From an uncultured Selenomonadaceae bacterium (lineage in GTDB: Bacteria > Bacillota > Negativicutes > Selenomonadales > Selenomonadaceae), in assembly GCA_905234395.1 (NCBI GenBank), contig CAJOHG010000005.1, forward strand, positions 1 to 41,678: a stretch of 41,678 nt of DNA, in the 5' to 3' direction. Below, one piece after another: positions 14,962-23,204 of this stretch (within the stretch, counting starts at the first letter, position 1; each line of letters opens with the position of its first letter). The position numbers and the translations under genes were made by a program. Under the pieces are notes generated by a model, which worked only from the letters and a program-made list of their open reading frames with translations, was not told the origin of the DNA and ran no database searches.

Positions 14962-17058
14962 ATGTCATTAGAAACAAACCAGTACATGGATATGTTTTTG
15001 GATGAATCGAAGGAGCATTTGCAGTCACTCAACGACGGATTGTTGGGTTTGGAGGACAATGCGGAGGACTTGTCGATTCTCAATGAGATTTTCCGCAACG
15101 CCCATACTCTTAAAGGCATGTCGGCGACCATGGGTTACAATAAAATCGCCGAATTGACCCACGAGATGGAAGACGTCCTGGACGCTCTGCGCAAGGAACA
15201 ATTAGCCGTCTCTTCCGACATCATCGACACGCTCTTTAAATGTATTGACTCTCTGGAGCAAATGATTAACAACGTTGCCAACGGCGATCCCGAAGACTTA
15301 ATCGACGTCTCTGACCTTGTCAATAAACTTTCCGCCATCCTGCGCGGTGAAGGCGCACCGGCTCCCGTTGCCGCCGTGCCGCAATCAACCGCTCAACCGT
15401 CCGAAAATCCGCCAACCGTCAATACCGATTTGCCCATCCAATTAACAGACACTGAAATCAATCTCATCAACGAGGCTCAAAAGACCGGTATGCGCGGCGT
15501 TTATCTGAAGGTCACTCTTGCCGAATCTTGCCTGCTCAAATCTGCCCGCTCTTACATGGTCATGAACGCTCTCGAAGAAATTGGCGAAGTCATCCGCACC
15601 ATTCCTTCTGCCGAAGACCTCGAACAGGAAAATTTTGAACGCTCTTTTGAAGTCGTGCTTATTTCTGCTGCCGACGAACACGCCATTCACGACGCTGTTT
15701 TGGGCATTAGCGAAATTGAAGCCGCAGACACTCAAATTTTAGGCACAAGCACTGCGCAACAGGTTGTCAACGCTGAAACTGTTAAGCCTGAACCGCCGCC
15801 CAAAGTCGAACCTAAAACTGAAGCTCCTGTCAAGCAAGCTCCTGCCAATAAACCTGCTCCCGCTACTTCGACACCACCCGCTCAAAATCCCGCCAATCAG
15901 AAAAAATCTCACGCAGGGCAATCCGTTCGCGTAGACATTGAAAAATTAGATACTCTTATGAATCTCATGGGCGAATTGGTCATCAATAAAGTCCGTCTGG
16001 AACAAATCGGTCAAACTCACCGCCTCTCCGAATTGACCGAAACCTTAGAACAAATGGATCGCGTCACCACCGACCTTCAAAATATCGTCATGAAAGTCCG
16101 CATGGTGCCCGTTTCTCAAGTCTTTAACCGTTTCCCGCGCATGGTTCGCGACGTGACCAAAGAGCTCAACAAGGAAATTAACCTTACCATCGAAGGCGAA
16201 GATACCGAACTTGACCGCACCGTCATTGACGAAATCGGCGATCCCATCATGCATCTGTTGCGTAATTCTCTCGACCACGGCATTGAAATGCCCGATGAAC
16301 GTGAGGCTAAAGGCAAACCGCGTATCGGCGAAGTCGGCTTAATCGCCAGACACGAAGGCAACAACGTCGTTATCATGGTCACTGACGACGGCAAAGGCAT
16401 TGATCCCGATGTCATTCGCCGTAAAGCTGTCGAAAAAGGTCTTTTCACTCATGATGAAGTCGATCAAATGGAAGATGCCGATGCCGTTCGTATCGTCTTC
16501 TTACCGGGTTTTTCCACTGCAGAAAAAATCTCCGACATCTCCGGCCGCGGCGTCGGAATGGACGTTGTTAAATCCAAAATCGAATCTCTTTCCGGTCAAG
16601 TCGACGTTGAAACCAGAGTCAATGAAGGCTCCGTTTTCAAAATCAAACTGCCGCTTACTCTTGCAATCATTCAAGCCATGCTCGTTCAAGTTCAAAACGA
16701 AATGTATGCCATTCCGCTTGCTTCCATCGACTCTACTCTTTCTGTTCAACAAGGCGACATTCGTACCGTTCAAAACAACGAGGTCATCGTTCTGCGCGGC
16801 GAAATCATTCCCATCATTCGCATTGAACAAACTCTCATGGTTCCACATCTTTTCGATTCTAAAGAGCTCTTCATTGTCGTTGTTCACGCCGGCGACTCCA
16901 AAGCAGGCATCGTCGTCGATAAACTCATCGGTCAACAAGAAATCGTTATTAAAACTCTCGGCAACCTTTTCATGGGCTTGAAAATGTTCTCGGGTGCCAC
17001 TGTTCTCGGCGACGGCAGAGTTGCTCTCATTCTCGACGTCGCCACCATGCTTAATTAA
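14962..17058 (+). CDS. cheA: Chemotaxis histidine kinase CheA
   Basis: CheA phosphorylates CheB and CheY in response to receptor signals. Domains in order: Hpt with phospho-accepting H48 (NAHTLKGMSATMGY); a P2-like domain around residues 155-260; a Pro/Ala-rich linker around 270-320; dimerisation (LDTLMNLMGELVINKVRLEQ); ATPase with N-box HLLRNSLDHGIE, DDGKGID and ISGRGVGMDV; and a C-terminal CheW-like domain. The 698-residue length is normal. ATG 14962 follows AAGGAGG. The synonymous codon choice here (many CTC, TCT, ACT, CCC) differs visibly from upstream genes and has few of the AAAATTTT tracts found elsewhere, possibly from high expression. Confidence 0.96.
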   Translation: MSLETNQYMDMFLDESKEHLQSLNDGLLGLEDNAEDLSILNEIFRNAHTLKGMSATMGYNKIAELTHEMEDVLDALRKEQLAVSSDIIDTLFKCIDSLEQMINNVANGDPEDLIDVSDLVNKLSAILRGEGAPAPVAAVPQSTAQPSENPPTVNTDLPIQLTDTEINLINEAQKTGMRGVYLKVTLAESCLLKSARSYMVMNALEEIGEVIRTIPSAEDLEQENFERSFEVVLISAADEHAIHDAVLGISEIEAADTQILGTSTAQQVVNAETVKPEPPPKVEPKTEAPVKQAPANKPAPATSTPPAQNPANQKKSHAGQSVRVDIEKLDTLMNLMGELVINKVRLEQIGQTHRLSELTETLEQMDRVTTDLQNIVMKVRMVPVSQVFNRFPRMVRDVTKELNKEINLTIEGEDTELDRTVIDEIGDPIMHLLRNSLDHGIEMPDEREAKGKPRIGEVGLIARHEGNNVVIMVTDDGKGIDPDVIRRKAVEKGLFTHDEVDQMEDADAVRIVFLPGFSTAEKISDISGRGVGMDVVKSKIESLSGQVDVETRVNEGSVFKIKLPLTLAIIQAMLVQVQNEMYAIPLASIDSTLSVQQGDIRTVQNNEVIVLRGEIIPIIRIEQTLMVPHLFDSKELFIVVVHAGDSKAGIVVDKLIGQQEIVIKTLGNLFMGLKMFSGATVLGDGRVALILDVATMLN

Positions 17059-17072
17059 GAGGTGATTCTTTT

Positions 17073-17552
17073 ATGGCTAATGACCAAATTGCCAATAAAA
17101 ACGTTGCTATCGACGACGACGAACAAGTTGCCGCCATGCAGATTGTCGCTTTCAAATTGCGCGACGAGGAATATGGCGTTAATATCTTCCAAGTTCAAGA
17201 CATTAACGGCATGAGCGACATCACCAGAGTTCCTTTCGCCGCCAGTTTTATTAAGGGCGTTATCAATCAGCGCGGCTCAGTTATGCCCGTTATCGATTTG
17301 AAAAAACGTCTCGGCATTGAAGAAACTCCCTATTCCAATGCTGCCCGCATCGTCACCGTCATTGTCGGCGATTTGCAAGTCGGTATGCTCGTCGACGCCG
17401 TAACTGAAGTTTTGACCATTCGTTCCAAACTCGTTGACCCGAAAAAAACCGTAAGCGATCGCGCCATGGAAAAATTCCTTAGCGGCATCGGCAATATCGA
17501 CGGTCGTCTTGTCACCATGCTCAACCTTGAAGAAATCGTTAATGCGAACTAG
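17073..17552 (+). CDS. cheW: Chemotaxis coupling protein CheW
   Basis: CheW links chemoreceptors to CheA in the polar signalling array. The 159-residue protein shows the family pattern FKLRDEEYGVNIFQVQDI, ITRVPFAASFIKGVINQRG, and MPVIDLKKRLG, and ends in GRLVTMLNLEEIV. ATG 17073 lies 15 bases after the cheA stop behind an AGAGGTGA ribosome-binding site. Codon use matches cheA. It is followed by an intergenic stretch of tandem repeats before cheC. Confidence 0.95.
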   Translation: MANDQIANKNVAIDDDEQVAAMQIVAFKLRDEEYGVNIFQVQDINGMSDITRVPFAASFIKGVINQRGSVMPVIDLKKRLGIEETPYSNAARIVTVIVGDLQVGMLVDAVTEVLTIRSKLVDPKKTVSDRAMEKFLSGIGNIDGRLVTMLNLEEIVNAN

Positions 17553-17565
17553 GCAAAGAGCGAAA

Positions 17566-17611
17566 TAGTGAAGTAGTGAAGTAGCTAATTCCCTATTTCC
17601 CTAATTCCCTA
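17566..17611 (+). repeat. Octamer tandem repeats between cheW and cheC
   Basis: Two TAGTGAAG units (17566-17581) are followed by TAATTCCC, TATTTCCC, TAATTCCC (17586-17609). The C-rich units lie just before AGAGGAGG, the cheC ribosome-binding site, and could pair weakly with it. Units of similar style occur before the second DUF445 gene and fapA. Confidence 0.65.
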
Positions 17612-17627
17612 CAGAGGAGGTCTTTAC

Positions 17628-18242
17628 ATGATTGATGAATTTGATTTGACTCCGAATCAGCTCGACGCTCTGCGCGAAATCGGCAACGTCGGCGCGGGCA
17701 ACTCCGCAACCGCTCTTTCGCAAGTCATTAACAAGAAAATCGATATGAACGTCCCGAAAGTCTCGCTCATTCCGATTGATGAAGTTCCCGACCTTGTCGG
17801 CGGCCCGGACGCAATAATCGTGGGCGTATTCCTGCGCGTCTATGGCAAAGCTCCCGGCAATATCCTGTTCCTTATGCCGAAAAAAAGCGCGTTCTATCTC
17901 GTCGACGATTTGATGGGCAGACCGCACGGCACCACGCAAACACTTGACGAAATGGACGTTTCCGCACTGAAAGAAGTCGGCAACATTTTGACCGGCTCAT
18001 ACTTAAACGCCTTTTTCCACTTCACAAATATTTCCATGATACCTTCGATACCGTCACTTGCCGTTGATATGGCGGGCGCAATTTTGAACGTCGTTTTGGC
18101 AATGCTCGGACAAATGGGCGATCATGCCGTTGTTATAGAAACAAAATTCTTGGCGGAAGATGACAGCGTCAACGGACACTTTTTCTTGGTGCCCGATCCC
18201 GGCTCGCTGGGCATTTTGGTCAAAGCAGTAGGAGTTGAATAA
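17628..18242 (+). CDS. cheC: CheY-P phosphatase CheC
   Basis: CheC dephosphorylates CheY-P and partners with CheD in Firmicutes-type chemotaxis. The two phosphatase motifs of the family are visible, each with an acidic residue and Asn: LREIGNVGAGNSATALSQ near residue 15 and LKEVGNILTGSYLNAF near residue 115. The 204-residue length is normal. ATG 17628 stands behind GAGGAGG. cheD follows two bases after the stop, consistent with the two proteins forming a complex. Confidence 0.94.
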   Translation: MIDEFDLTPNQLDALREIGNVGAGNSATALSQVINKKIDMNVPKVSLIPIDEVPDLVGGPDAIIVGVFLRVYGKAPGNILFLMPKKSAFYLVDDLMGRPHGTTQTLDEMDVSALKEVGNILTGSYLNAFFHFTNISMIPSIPSLAVDMAGAILNVVLAMLGQMGDHAVVIETKFLAEDDSVNGHFFLVPDPGSLGILVKAVGVE

Positions 18243-18244
18243 TT

Positions 18245-18730
18245 ATGGCAGACCTTATCAAAGTCGGCATGGCTGATTACAAGGTCGGTCGCAGTCCGTC
18301 AACACTCATAAGCTACGGTTTGGGTTCATGTATCGGAGTCTCACTTTACGACCCGCAAAGAAAAATCGGCGGGCTGTTGCACATCATGTTGCCCGACTCC
18401 ACTCAAGCGCGCTCTTCCGACAATCCCGCCAAATTCGCTGATACCGGCATTCCGCTGATGATTAACGATGTGGTAGCTCTCGGTGCCTCAAAAGCTCGTC
18501 TCGTCGCCAAAATCGCGGGCGGTGCTCAAATGTTCGCATTCTCAAATGCAACCGACATAATGAAAGTCGGCAATCGCAACGCCGAATCCTGCAAGCAAAT
18601 TCTCCGTCGCAACGGCATTCGCGTCATCGCAGAAGATACAGGCGGCACTTACGGACGCACCGTTTCTATCGACTTGTCCAACGGCTCCTACAAAATCAAA
18701 ACCATTGACCGCGGCGAAAAGTCAATCTAA
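18245..18730 (+). CDS. cheD: Chemoreceptor glutamine deamidase CheD
   Basis: CheD deamidates glutamines of chemoreceptors and stimulates CheC. The active-site cysteine lies in YGLGSCIGVSLYDP and the histidine in GGLLHIMLPDS, with the family's AKIAGGAQMF and DTGGTYGRTV further on. The 161-residue length is typical. It is spaced two bases from cheC. Confidence 0.95.
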   Translation: MADLIKVGMADYKVGRSPSTLISYGLGSCIGVSLYDPQRKIGGLLHIMLPDSTQARSSDNPAKFADTGIPLMINDVVALGASKARLVAKIAGGAQMFAFSNATDIMKVGNRNAESCKQILRRNGIRVIAEDTGGTYGRTVSIDLSNGSYKIKTIDRGEKSI

Positions 18731-18742
18731 GGGGCGGTTACT

Positions 18743-19117
18743 TTGTTTTTAAATTTTCTCAATGACATTTTGCCGCTCAATCGAATTCTGGTTTCCGGTG
18801 CCATCGGTTTAGCCTCATTTCTTATCGTGCTTATCGGCGGTCTTTCCAGCGATTTTGTCACCGGCGCGACGGTCGCTTCAAGGTCTCTTTATGCTTTTGC
18901 CTGCACAGGCTTGGTGACATTTTGTATCATGATGTGTTGCGAAGAATATGCCATCTTCACCACCAAACGCGAGTTGGAACATTTCATCGACGACGCTCCG
19001 CTTGCCGATACCGAAAATTTCAACCGCAAGGAATATCTCGGCGCGGAAGATACCGAAGACACCTCTGACGACTTCCGCCCAATGGATTTTGAAAACGCCC
19101 TACCGAATCAAGGATAA
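18743..19117 (+). CDS. Small two-helix membrane protein in the chemotaxis operon
   Basis: I do not recognise a named family. The 124-residue protein has two hydrophobic stretches (about 15-35, GAIGLASFLIVLIGG; and about 50-70, AFACTGLVTFCIMMCC) and an acidic, disordered-looking C-terminal half (GAEDTEDTSDDFRPMDF). Translation likely starts at TTG 18743 behind GGGGCGG. Its position between cheD and the flagellar sigma factor, in the same direction, suggests a motility-linked role. That is inference only. Confidence 0.65.
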   Translation: MFLNFLNDILPLNRILVSGAIGLASFLIVLIGGLSSDFVTGATVASRSLYAFACTGLVTFCIMMCCEEYAIFTTKRELEHFIDDAPLADTENFNRKEYLGAEDTEDTSDDFRPMDFENALPNQG

Positions 19118-19174
19118 ATTCTTACTGCGAACGACAAACAATTACGCATTGCTTTTCGGGACGGTGAATCGACT

Positions 19175-19927
19175 ATGGAAAGTGACTCGAAGACACAGGA
19201 TATGACGGCGTTGTGGCTCAAATATCGCGATACAAAATCCGTGGAGCTCAGGAACGAGATCGCCGAACATTATCTGCCGCTCGTTAAGATTGTCTGCGGG
19301 CGATTGGCGGTGAGTCTGCCGCAACATTTGGACAAGGATGATTTGCTCTCAAGCGGCTTCTTCGGCTTGCTTGATGCGATTGACCGTTTCGACATCACGC
19401 GCAACATAAAATTTGAAACTTATGCGGGCGTGAGGATTCGCGGCGCAATGATTGACTATCTGCGCTCAAAAGATTGGATACCCGTCTCCATGCGCCAAAA
19501 AATTCGCCGATATGAGCAAACTGTTTGCCGATTGGAAACGGAACTGGGACGCAGTGCAACCGACAAAGAATTGGCTCAAGCATTGGAAATTTCTGTCGAG
19601 GAACTGCAAACTCTGATTAATCAGTGCAATTCGGCGACGGTCATTCCGCTTGAAGAATATTTAAAAACCGACGTTGCCGAAGCTGTCGACACCAACCCGG
19701 CAAATTCGACGGAACTTTTTGAGCTGAAGGAAACACTTGCCAAAGCGATAGATCGTTTGCCCGAAAAGGAGCGGACGGTCGTGTCGCTTTACTATTACGA
19801 AGAAATGACGCTGAAGGAGATCAGCTTGATACTGCATTTGACGGAGGCGCGAATTTCTCAACTGCACACGAAGGCGATTTTCCGTATGCGCGGCTATTTG
19901 GCGCAAATCAAAGATGAATTATTGTAG
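19175..19927 (+). CDS. fliA: RNA polymerase sigma factor for flagellar genes (FliA/SigD/WhiG type)
   Basis: This sigma-28 family factor directs transcription of late flagellar and chemotaxis genes. Region 2 is evident in HLDKDDLLSSGFFGLLDAID and FETYAGVRIRGAMIDYLRS. Region 3 begins RRYEQTVCRLETELGR, and region 4 holds the helix-turn-helix, LPEKERTVVSLYYYEEMTLK then LTEARISQLHTKAI. The length of 250 residues is typical. ATG 19175 is preceded by a GGGACGG-like ribosome-binding site. It sits in the classical Firmicutes position after cheC-cheD. Confidence 0.94.
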   Translation: MESDSKTQDMTALWLKYRDTKSVELRNEIAEHYLPLVKIVCGRLAVSLPQHLDKDDLLSSGFFGLLDAIDRFDITRNIKFETYAGVRIRGAMIDYLRSKDWIPVSMRQKIRRYEQTVCRLETELGRSATDKELAQALEISVEELQTLINQCNSATVIPLEEYLKTDVAEAVDTNPANSTELFELKETLAKAIDRLPEKERTVVSLYYYEEMTLKEISLILHLTEARISQLHTKAIFRMRGYLAQIKDELL

Positions 19928-19957
19928 GGACTGGGGACTGGCTTAACTCCTAACTGA
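19927..19957 (+). repeat. Heptamer tandem repeat (GGGACTG)2 with AACTCCT block
   Basis: GGGACTG occurs twice (19927-19940), followed by CTTAACTCCTAACTGATAGAAAGGGGG. The second part repeats the block before the DUF445 gene at 4404. It starts inside the fliA stop region and ends at the ribosome-binding site of the next gene. Confidence 0.65.
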
Positions 19958-19975
19958 TAGAAAGGGGGACGTTGC

Positions 19976-21628
19976 GTGAATGAGCAAAAGATATTGGGCG
20001 GAGCGTCTGCGGGCTATAAATTCGAGTTCAAAAAGGAAGGCGTCTATCTGACAATCTATCCCAACGTCGACGGCGAACGATTGTTTGAACTGTCGGATAT
20101 GCGACAAATTCTGCGAGAATGCAAAGTACTTGACTACGACGTTGGAGTATTAAGTCGGACGATGCGAGAGGCAAACGGTCGTCCGCAGAAAATTGCCGAA
20201 CCCGTTGAAATCAGTGCCGAAGAATTGAACGCCATTGAAAACGGAGAGCCGCCGATTGAACAGGAAGAAGCCTACGCGCGACTGATTGTAGAAATGCCGC
20301 GTGATAAAATGCACGCCACGATTCGCTACGACACGCGCGAAGGAGCGAAGTTGCCGACAAAAGAAATGGTGCTGACCGCTCTTGCCGACGCAGGAGTCGT
20401 CTACGGCATAGACGAGGAAGCGATTGACGTTGGAATTCGCAGTTTAAGTGCGTTCACAGTGGCAACGGGTGATTTGCCCGTCAACGGTGAGAATGCCTAC
20501 ATAGACCGCAAATTTAATCTGGGAGTGCAAGGCAAGCCCGTAGTCGACGAATATGACAAAGTGGACTACAAGGATTTGAATTTGTTCGTATTGGCGAAGG
20601 AAAATCAGACTTTGGCGATCCGAATTCCGCAGACAAAAGGCACGCCCGGCAAAAATGTATTGGGAGAAGTCGTTCCCGCGCAGAATGGTCGACCGTGTCC
20701 GATGCCCGAAGGGAAGAATACCAAAGTCGTCGGAGAACACCGCTTGATAGCTGCGTGCAACGGTCAAATCGTCGACAAGGGCAACCGAATCAGCGTGGAT
20801 CCTCGCCTTGAAATCAAAGGCAGTATTGGCGTATCGACGGGCGACGTTGAATTTGACGGCACCATTAGTATTCGCGGCAATGTCGATTACGGTTTCACGG
20901 TTAAGGCTACGGGCGACATCGAGATTAAAGGCTCTGTCAACGGCGGCGTGGTCGAAGGACGGAATGTTTATATATCAGGCGGCGTGACCGGTGCCGACAA
21001 GGCGAAAATTATAGCTGAACGAGACGTGCGGACGGCATTTGCGGAGAATGCATTTATCGAGGCGGGCAACGACGTTTATATTTCGGATATCGCGTTGCAC
21101 AGTCAAATACGTGCGGGCAAACGATTGATAATGGAGCAAAAGCACGGTCAAATCGTCGGCGGACATTGTGTAGCGGGTGAATTTGTCGGCGTTAAAGTTA
21201 TCGGCAATTCGGCTTATGTGGTAACGAAAGTTTCAGTGGGTGTTGATCCCAATTTGCAGCGCGAATATCAAGAGCTGAAGAAGACTTACAAGGAAAGTCG
21301 TCGGCGGTTGACGCACATCACGCAGACATTGAATACGCTTAGTAAGTTGGACATAAACAAATTGCCGCGCGAGCGAGTTGAATCGATAAATGCGTTGACG
21401 CGCAGTCAATTTCCGTTGGCGGGACAAATAAAACGAGACGAGAAACGCATCCTGGAAATAGAATCGCTTTTGACGGAAATGAAGAACGGGAAAATCAAAG
21501 TCGCCGACACGATCTATCCGGGCGTGCGCCTTTCAGTGAACAACCTGCTAAAGAGCATTCAAAGCGAATACAAACGTTGCACAATCAGCTTGAACGAGGA
21601 CGGCGAAGTCGAAGTCGGTCCGTATTAA
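19976..21628 (+). CDS. fapA: Flagellar assembly protein A (FapA, DUF342)
   Basis: FapA/DUF342 proteins are linked to flagellar assembly and polar development; the biochemical role is not settled. The 550-residue protein has an N-terminal alpha/beta domain and then a right-handed beta-helix of short repeats, about residues 275-410 (GSIGVSTGDVEFDGTISIRG, GDIEIKGSVNGGVVEG, and so on). A coiled-coil segment, about 420-500 (QREYQELKKTYKESRRRL), and a short C-terminal strand follow. GTG 19976 lies behind AAAGGGGG. Its place directly after the flagellar sigma factor is common in motile Firmicutes. Confidence 0.88.
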   Translation: MNEQKILGGASAGYKFEFKKEGVYLTIYPNVDGERLFELSDMRQILRECKVLDYDVGVLSRTMREANGRPQKIAEPVEISAEELNAIENGEPPIEQEEAYARLIVEMPRDKMHATIRYDTREGAKLPTKEMVLTALADAGVVYGIDEEAIDVGIRSLSAFTVATGDLPVNGENAYIDRKFNLGVQGKPVVDEYDKVDYKDLNLFVLAKENQTLAIRIPQTKGTPGKNVLGEVVPAQNGRPCPMPEGKNTKVVGEHRLIAACNGQIVDKGNRISVDPRLEIKGSIGVSTGDVEFDGTISIRGNVDYGFTVKATGDIEIKGSVNGGVVEGRNVYISGGVTGADKAKIIAERDVRTAFAENAFIEAGNDVYISDIALHSQIRAGKRLIMEQKHGQIVGGHCVAGEFVGVKVIGNSAYVVTKVSVGVDPNLQREYQELKKTYKESRRRLTHITQTLNTLSKLDINKLPRERVESINALTRSQFPLAGQIKRDEKRILEIESLLTEMKNGKIKVADTIYPGVRLSVNNLLKSIQSEYKRCTISLNEDGEVEVGPY

Positions 21629-21651
21629 ATCTCGAAAGGAGTTGACGACTT

Positions 21652-21975
21652 ATGGAAATTGCACCGGTTGGCGTTCAAATGACTTATGCCAATGCAAACA
21701 ACGCCGCTCAAGTTCAGCACGATTTGAACAACGCGTCGGCATTGCAACAGAATTTTCAAATGGTGCGCGAGAAACTTGACGCAGAGCTTAAGCAAAAACA
21801 AGTTCGCACCAAAGACGATGCCGAGGGCGGCAGAATCAAAGACGATCCCGACCGTCGCAACAGGCAGGGCGGTCATTATTACAGCAGTCGTCGGCAAAAA
21901 CACGAGCCTGAACCCGAAGACGAAAATTATGCCGTCGATCCCAGGCGCGGACATTTTTTGGACATTTCCCTATGA
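21652..21975 (+). CDS. Small hydrophilic protein of the flagellar cluster
   Basis: The family is unknown to me. The 107-residue product has no membrane segment. The first half is helical (NNASALQQNFQMVREKLDAE) and the second half is highly charged and probably disordered (KDDPDRRNRQGGHYYSSRRQ, PEPEDENYAVDP). ATG 21652 follows GAAAGGAG. The stop overlaps the start of the next gene by four bases (ATGA), so the two are translationally coupled. Conservation in motility clusters is plausible but not shown here. Confidence 0.65.
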   Translation: MEIAPVGVQMTYANANNAAQVQHDLNNASALQQNFQMVREKLDAELKQKQVRTKDDAEGGRIKDDPDRRNRQGGHYYSSRRQKHEPEPEDENYAVDPRRGHFLDISL

Positions 21976-23129
21976 TTATCGAGTTTATGTTTTTGCTTAT
22001 CGTTGTCGGCGCGGGAATAGTTTTCGTGGCGTGGACAAATACACGTCGGCGTAATCGAGACCTTCAAGAGCGCAGAGAAGTCGCCGATTCAACCGGCAAG
22101 CTCAAACAGGAATTGGAACGCACTGCCAACGAAATCATCGGGCGCATGGAAAATCACGTCACGCACCTTGAAAGCGTCTTGGACGAATCGGAACGCAATC
22201 GTACACAACTGGAAGGACGCGTTCTTGAGCTGAAAAAGTTGCTCAAAAAAAGCGAAGGTCAATCGGGCGAGATTCGTGACTTGTTGGCAAAATTGGACGA
22301 CGCAGGCTCCGAAGTTGATTCAATGCAAAGGAAAATGGATGTTGTGGAACGCAAGCTTAATTTGGCAATGACGGCACCGTTTCCCGTTCAGCAGCCCGTG
22401 ACAATTCCGCCGATAACGCAATCTATAATTTCACAGCCGCCGGTTATGCCGATAAATCCTGCACCAATGCCGCGACGAACTCAACCGCCGACACAGGTAA
22501 CGACTTCGCCGCCCGCTCCGCCGTTGAATCCGCTCGGCTCAATCACAATACCGACAGTTGCGCGACAAACTCCGCCCGAACAAAACGATAAGCCGCCCGA
22601 AAAAGAATTCGACAAAATTTTGGAAGAATCAATCGCCGAATCGCCTAAGCCCGAAGTTCCGCCGCAACGTGAATCAATCGTGTTGTCGCCCGAAAATAAA
22701 CAGCCGATGAAAGTCGTCGAGGCAGATCCCGTCAAAATCGAATCGACGCGCAAAAAATTGGCAGAGGCATCGGCGAAAATGGCTCAAGCTCAATCGGAAG
22801 AATCGGACGACACGGAAACGCAAGCGCAGAATCTTCGCAAGAAACGCGTTAAACGTAAACAACACGACGTGCGAAAGGCGGCACTTGATGCGATACGTGA
22901 GGCAGAAAAAAACACTTCACCCGAAAAGCCGCGCGAAAAAGTTGCGCCCGAAAAAGTTCAACGTCCCGAACGCCGCGAAATCAAGCTTGAAACAACGGAC
23001 TCATCAATCATCAAGGAAATGATTTTGGCGGGCATGTCAACCGAAGAAATTTCGCGCGAGACGGGACTCGGACGCGGTGCGATTGAATTGGTGCAAGAAA
23101 TGATTCGTCGACAATTCGGCAAACGTTAA
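21972..23129 (+). CDS. Membrane-anchored coiled-coil protein with C-terminal HTH-like motif (DUF6115-like)
   Basis: Function is unknown. An N-terminal membrane helix (IIEFMFLLIVVGAGIVFVAW) is followed by a coiled coil (about residues 40-130, QELERTANEIIGRMENHVTH). A long Pro-rich linker and a basic stretch (RKKRVKRKQHDVRKAA) lead to a C-terminal motif, IIKEMILAGMSTEEISRETG, that looks like a small helix-turn-helix. Such proteins occur at the end of flagellar operons in Firmicutes. The gene overlaps its predecessor by ATGA and is followed by a terminator, so it closes the operon. Confidence 0.7.
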   Translation: MIIEFMFLLIVVGAGIVFVAWTNTRRRNRDLQERREVADSTGKLKQELERTANEIIGRMENHVTHLESVLDESERNRTQLEGRVLELKKLLKKSEGQSGEIRDLLAKLDDAGSEVDSMQRKMDVVERKLNLAMTAPFPVQQPVTIPPITQSIISQPPVMPINPAPMPRRTQPPTQVTTSPPAPPLNPLGSITIPTVARQTPPEQNDKPPEKEFDKILEESIAESPKPEVPPQRESIVLSPENKQPMKVVEADPVKIESTRKKLAEASAKMAQAQSEESDDTETQAQNLRKKRVKRKQHDVRKAALDAIREAEKNTSPEKPREKVAPEKVQRPERREIKLETTDSSIIKEMILAGMSTEEISRETGLGRGAIELVQEMIRRQFGKR

Positions 23130-23157
23130 AGCAACGAAGCTCATCAAATACAGGCTG

Positions 23158-23190
23158 TCGCTCATTTTCGATGAGCGGCAAATTTTTTTG
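23158..23190 (+). terminator. Intrinsic terminator closing the flagellar operon
   Basis: TGTCGCTCAT pairs with ATGAGCGGCA around TTTCG, followed by AATTTTTTT (T run to 23190). It lies between the DUF6115-like gene and the glycosyltransferase. Confidence 0.8.
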
Positions 23191-23204
23191 CAAGGAGAAT
23201 TTTT

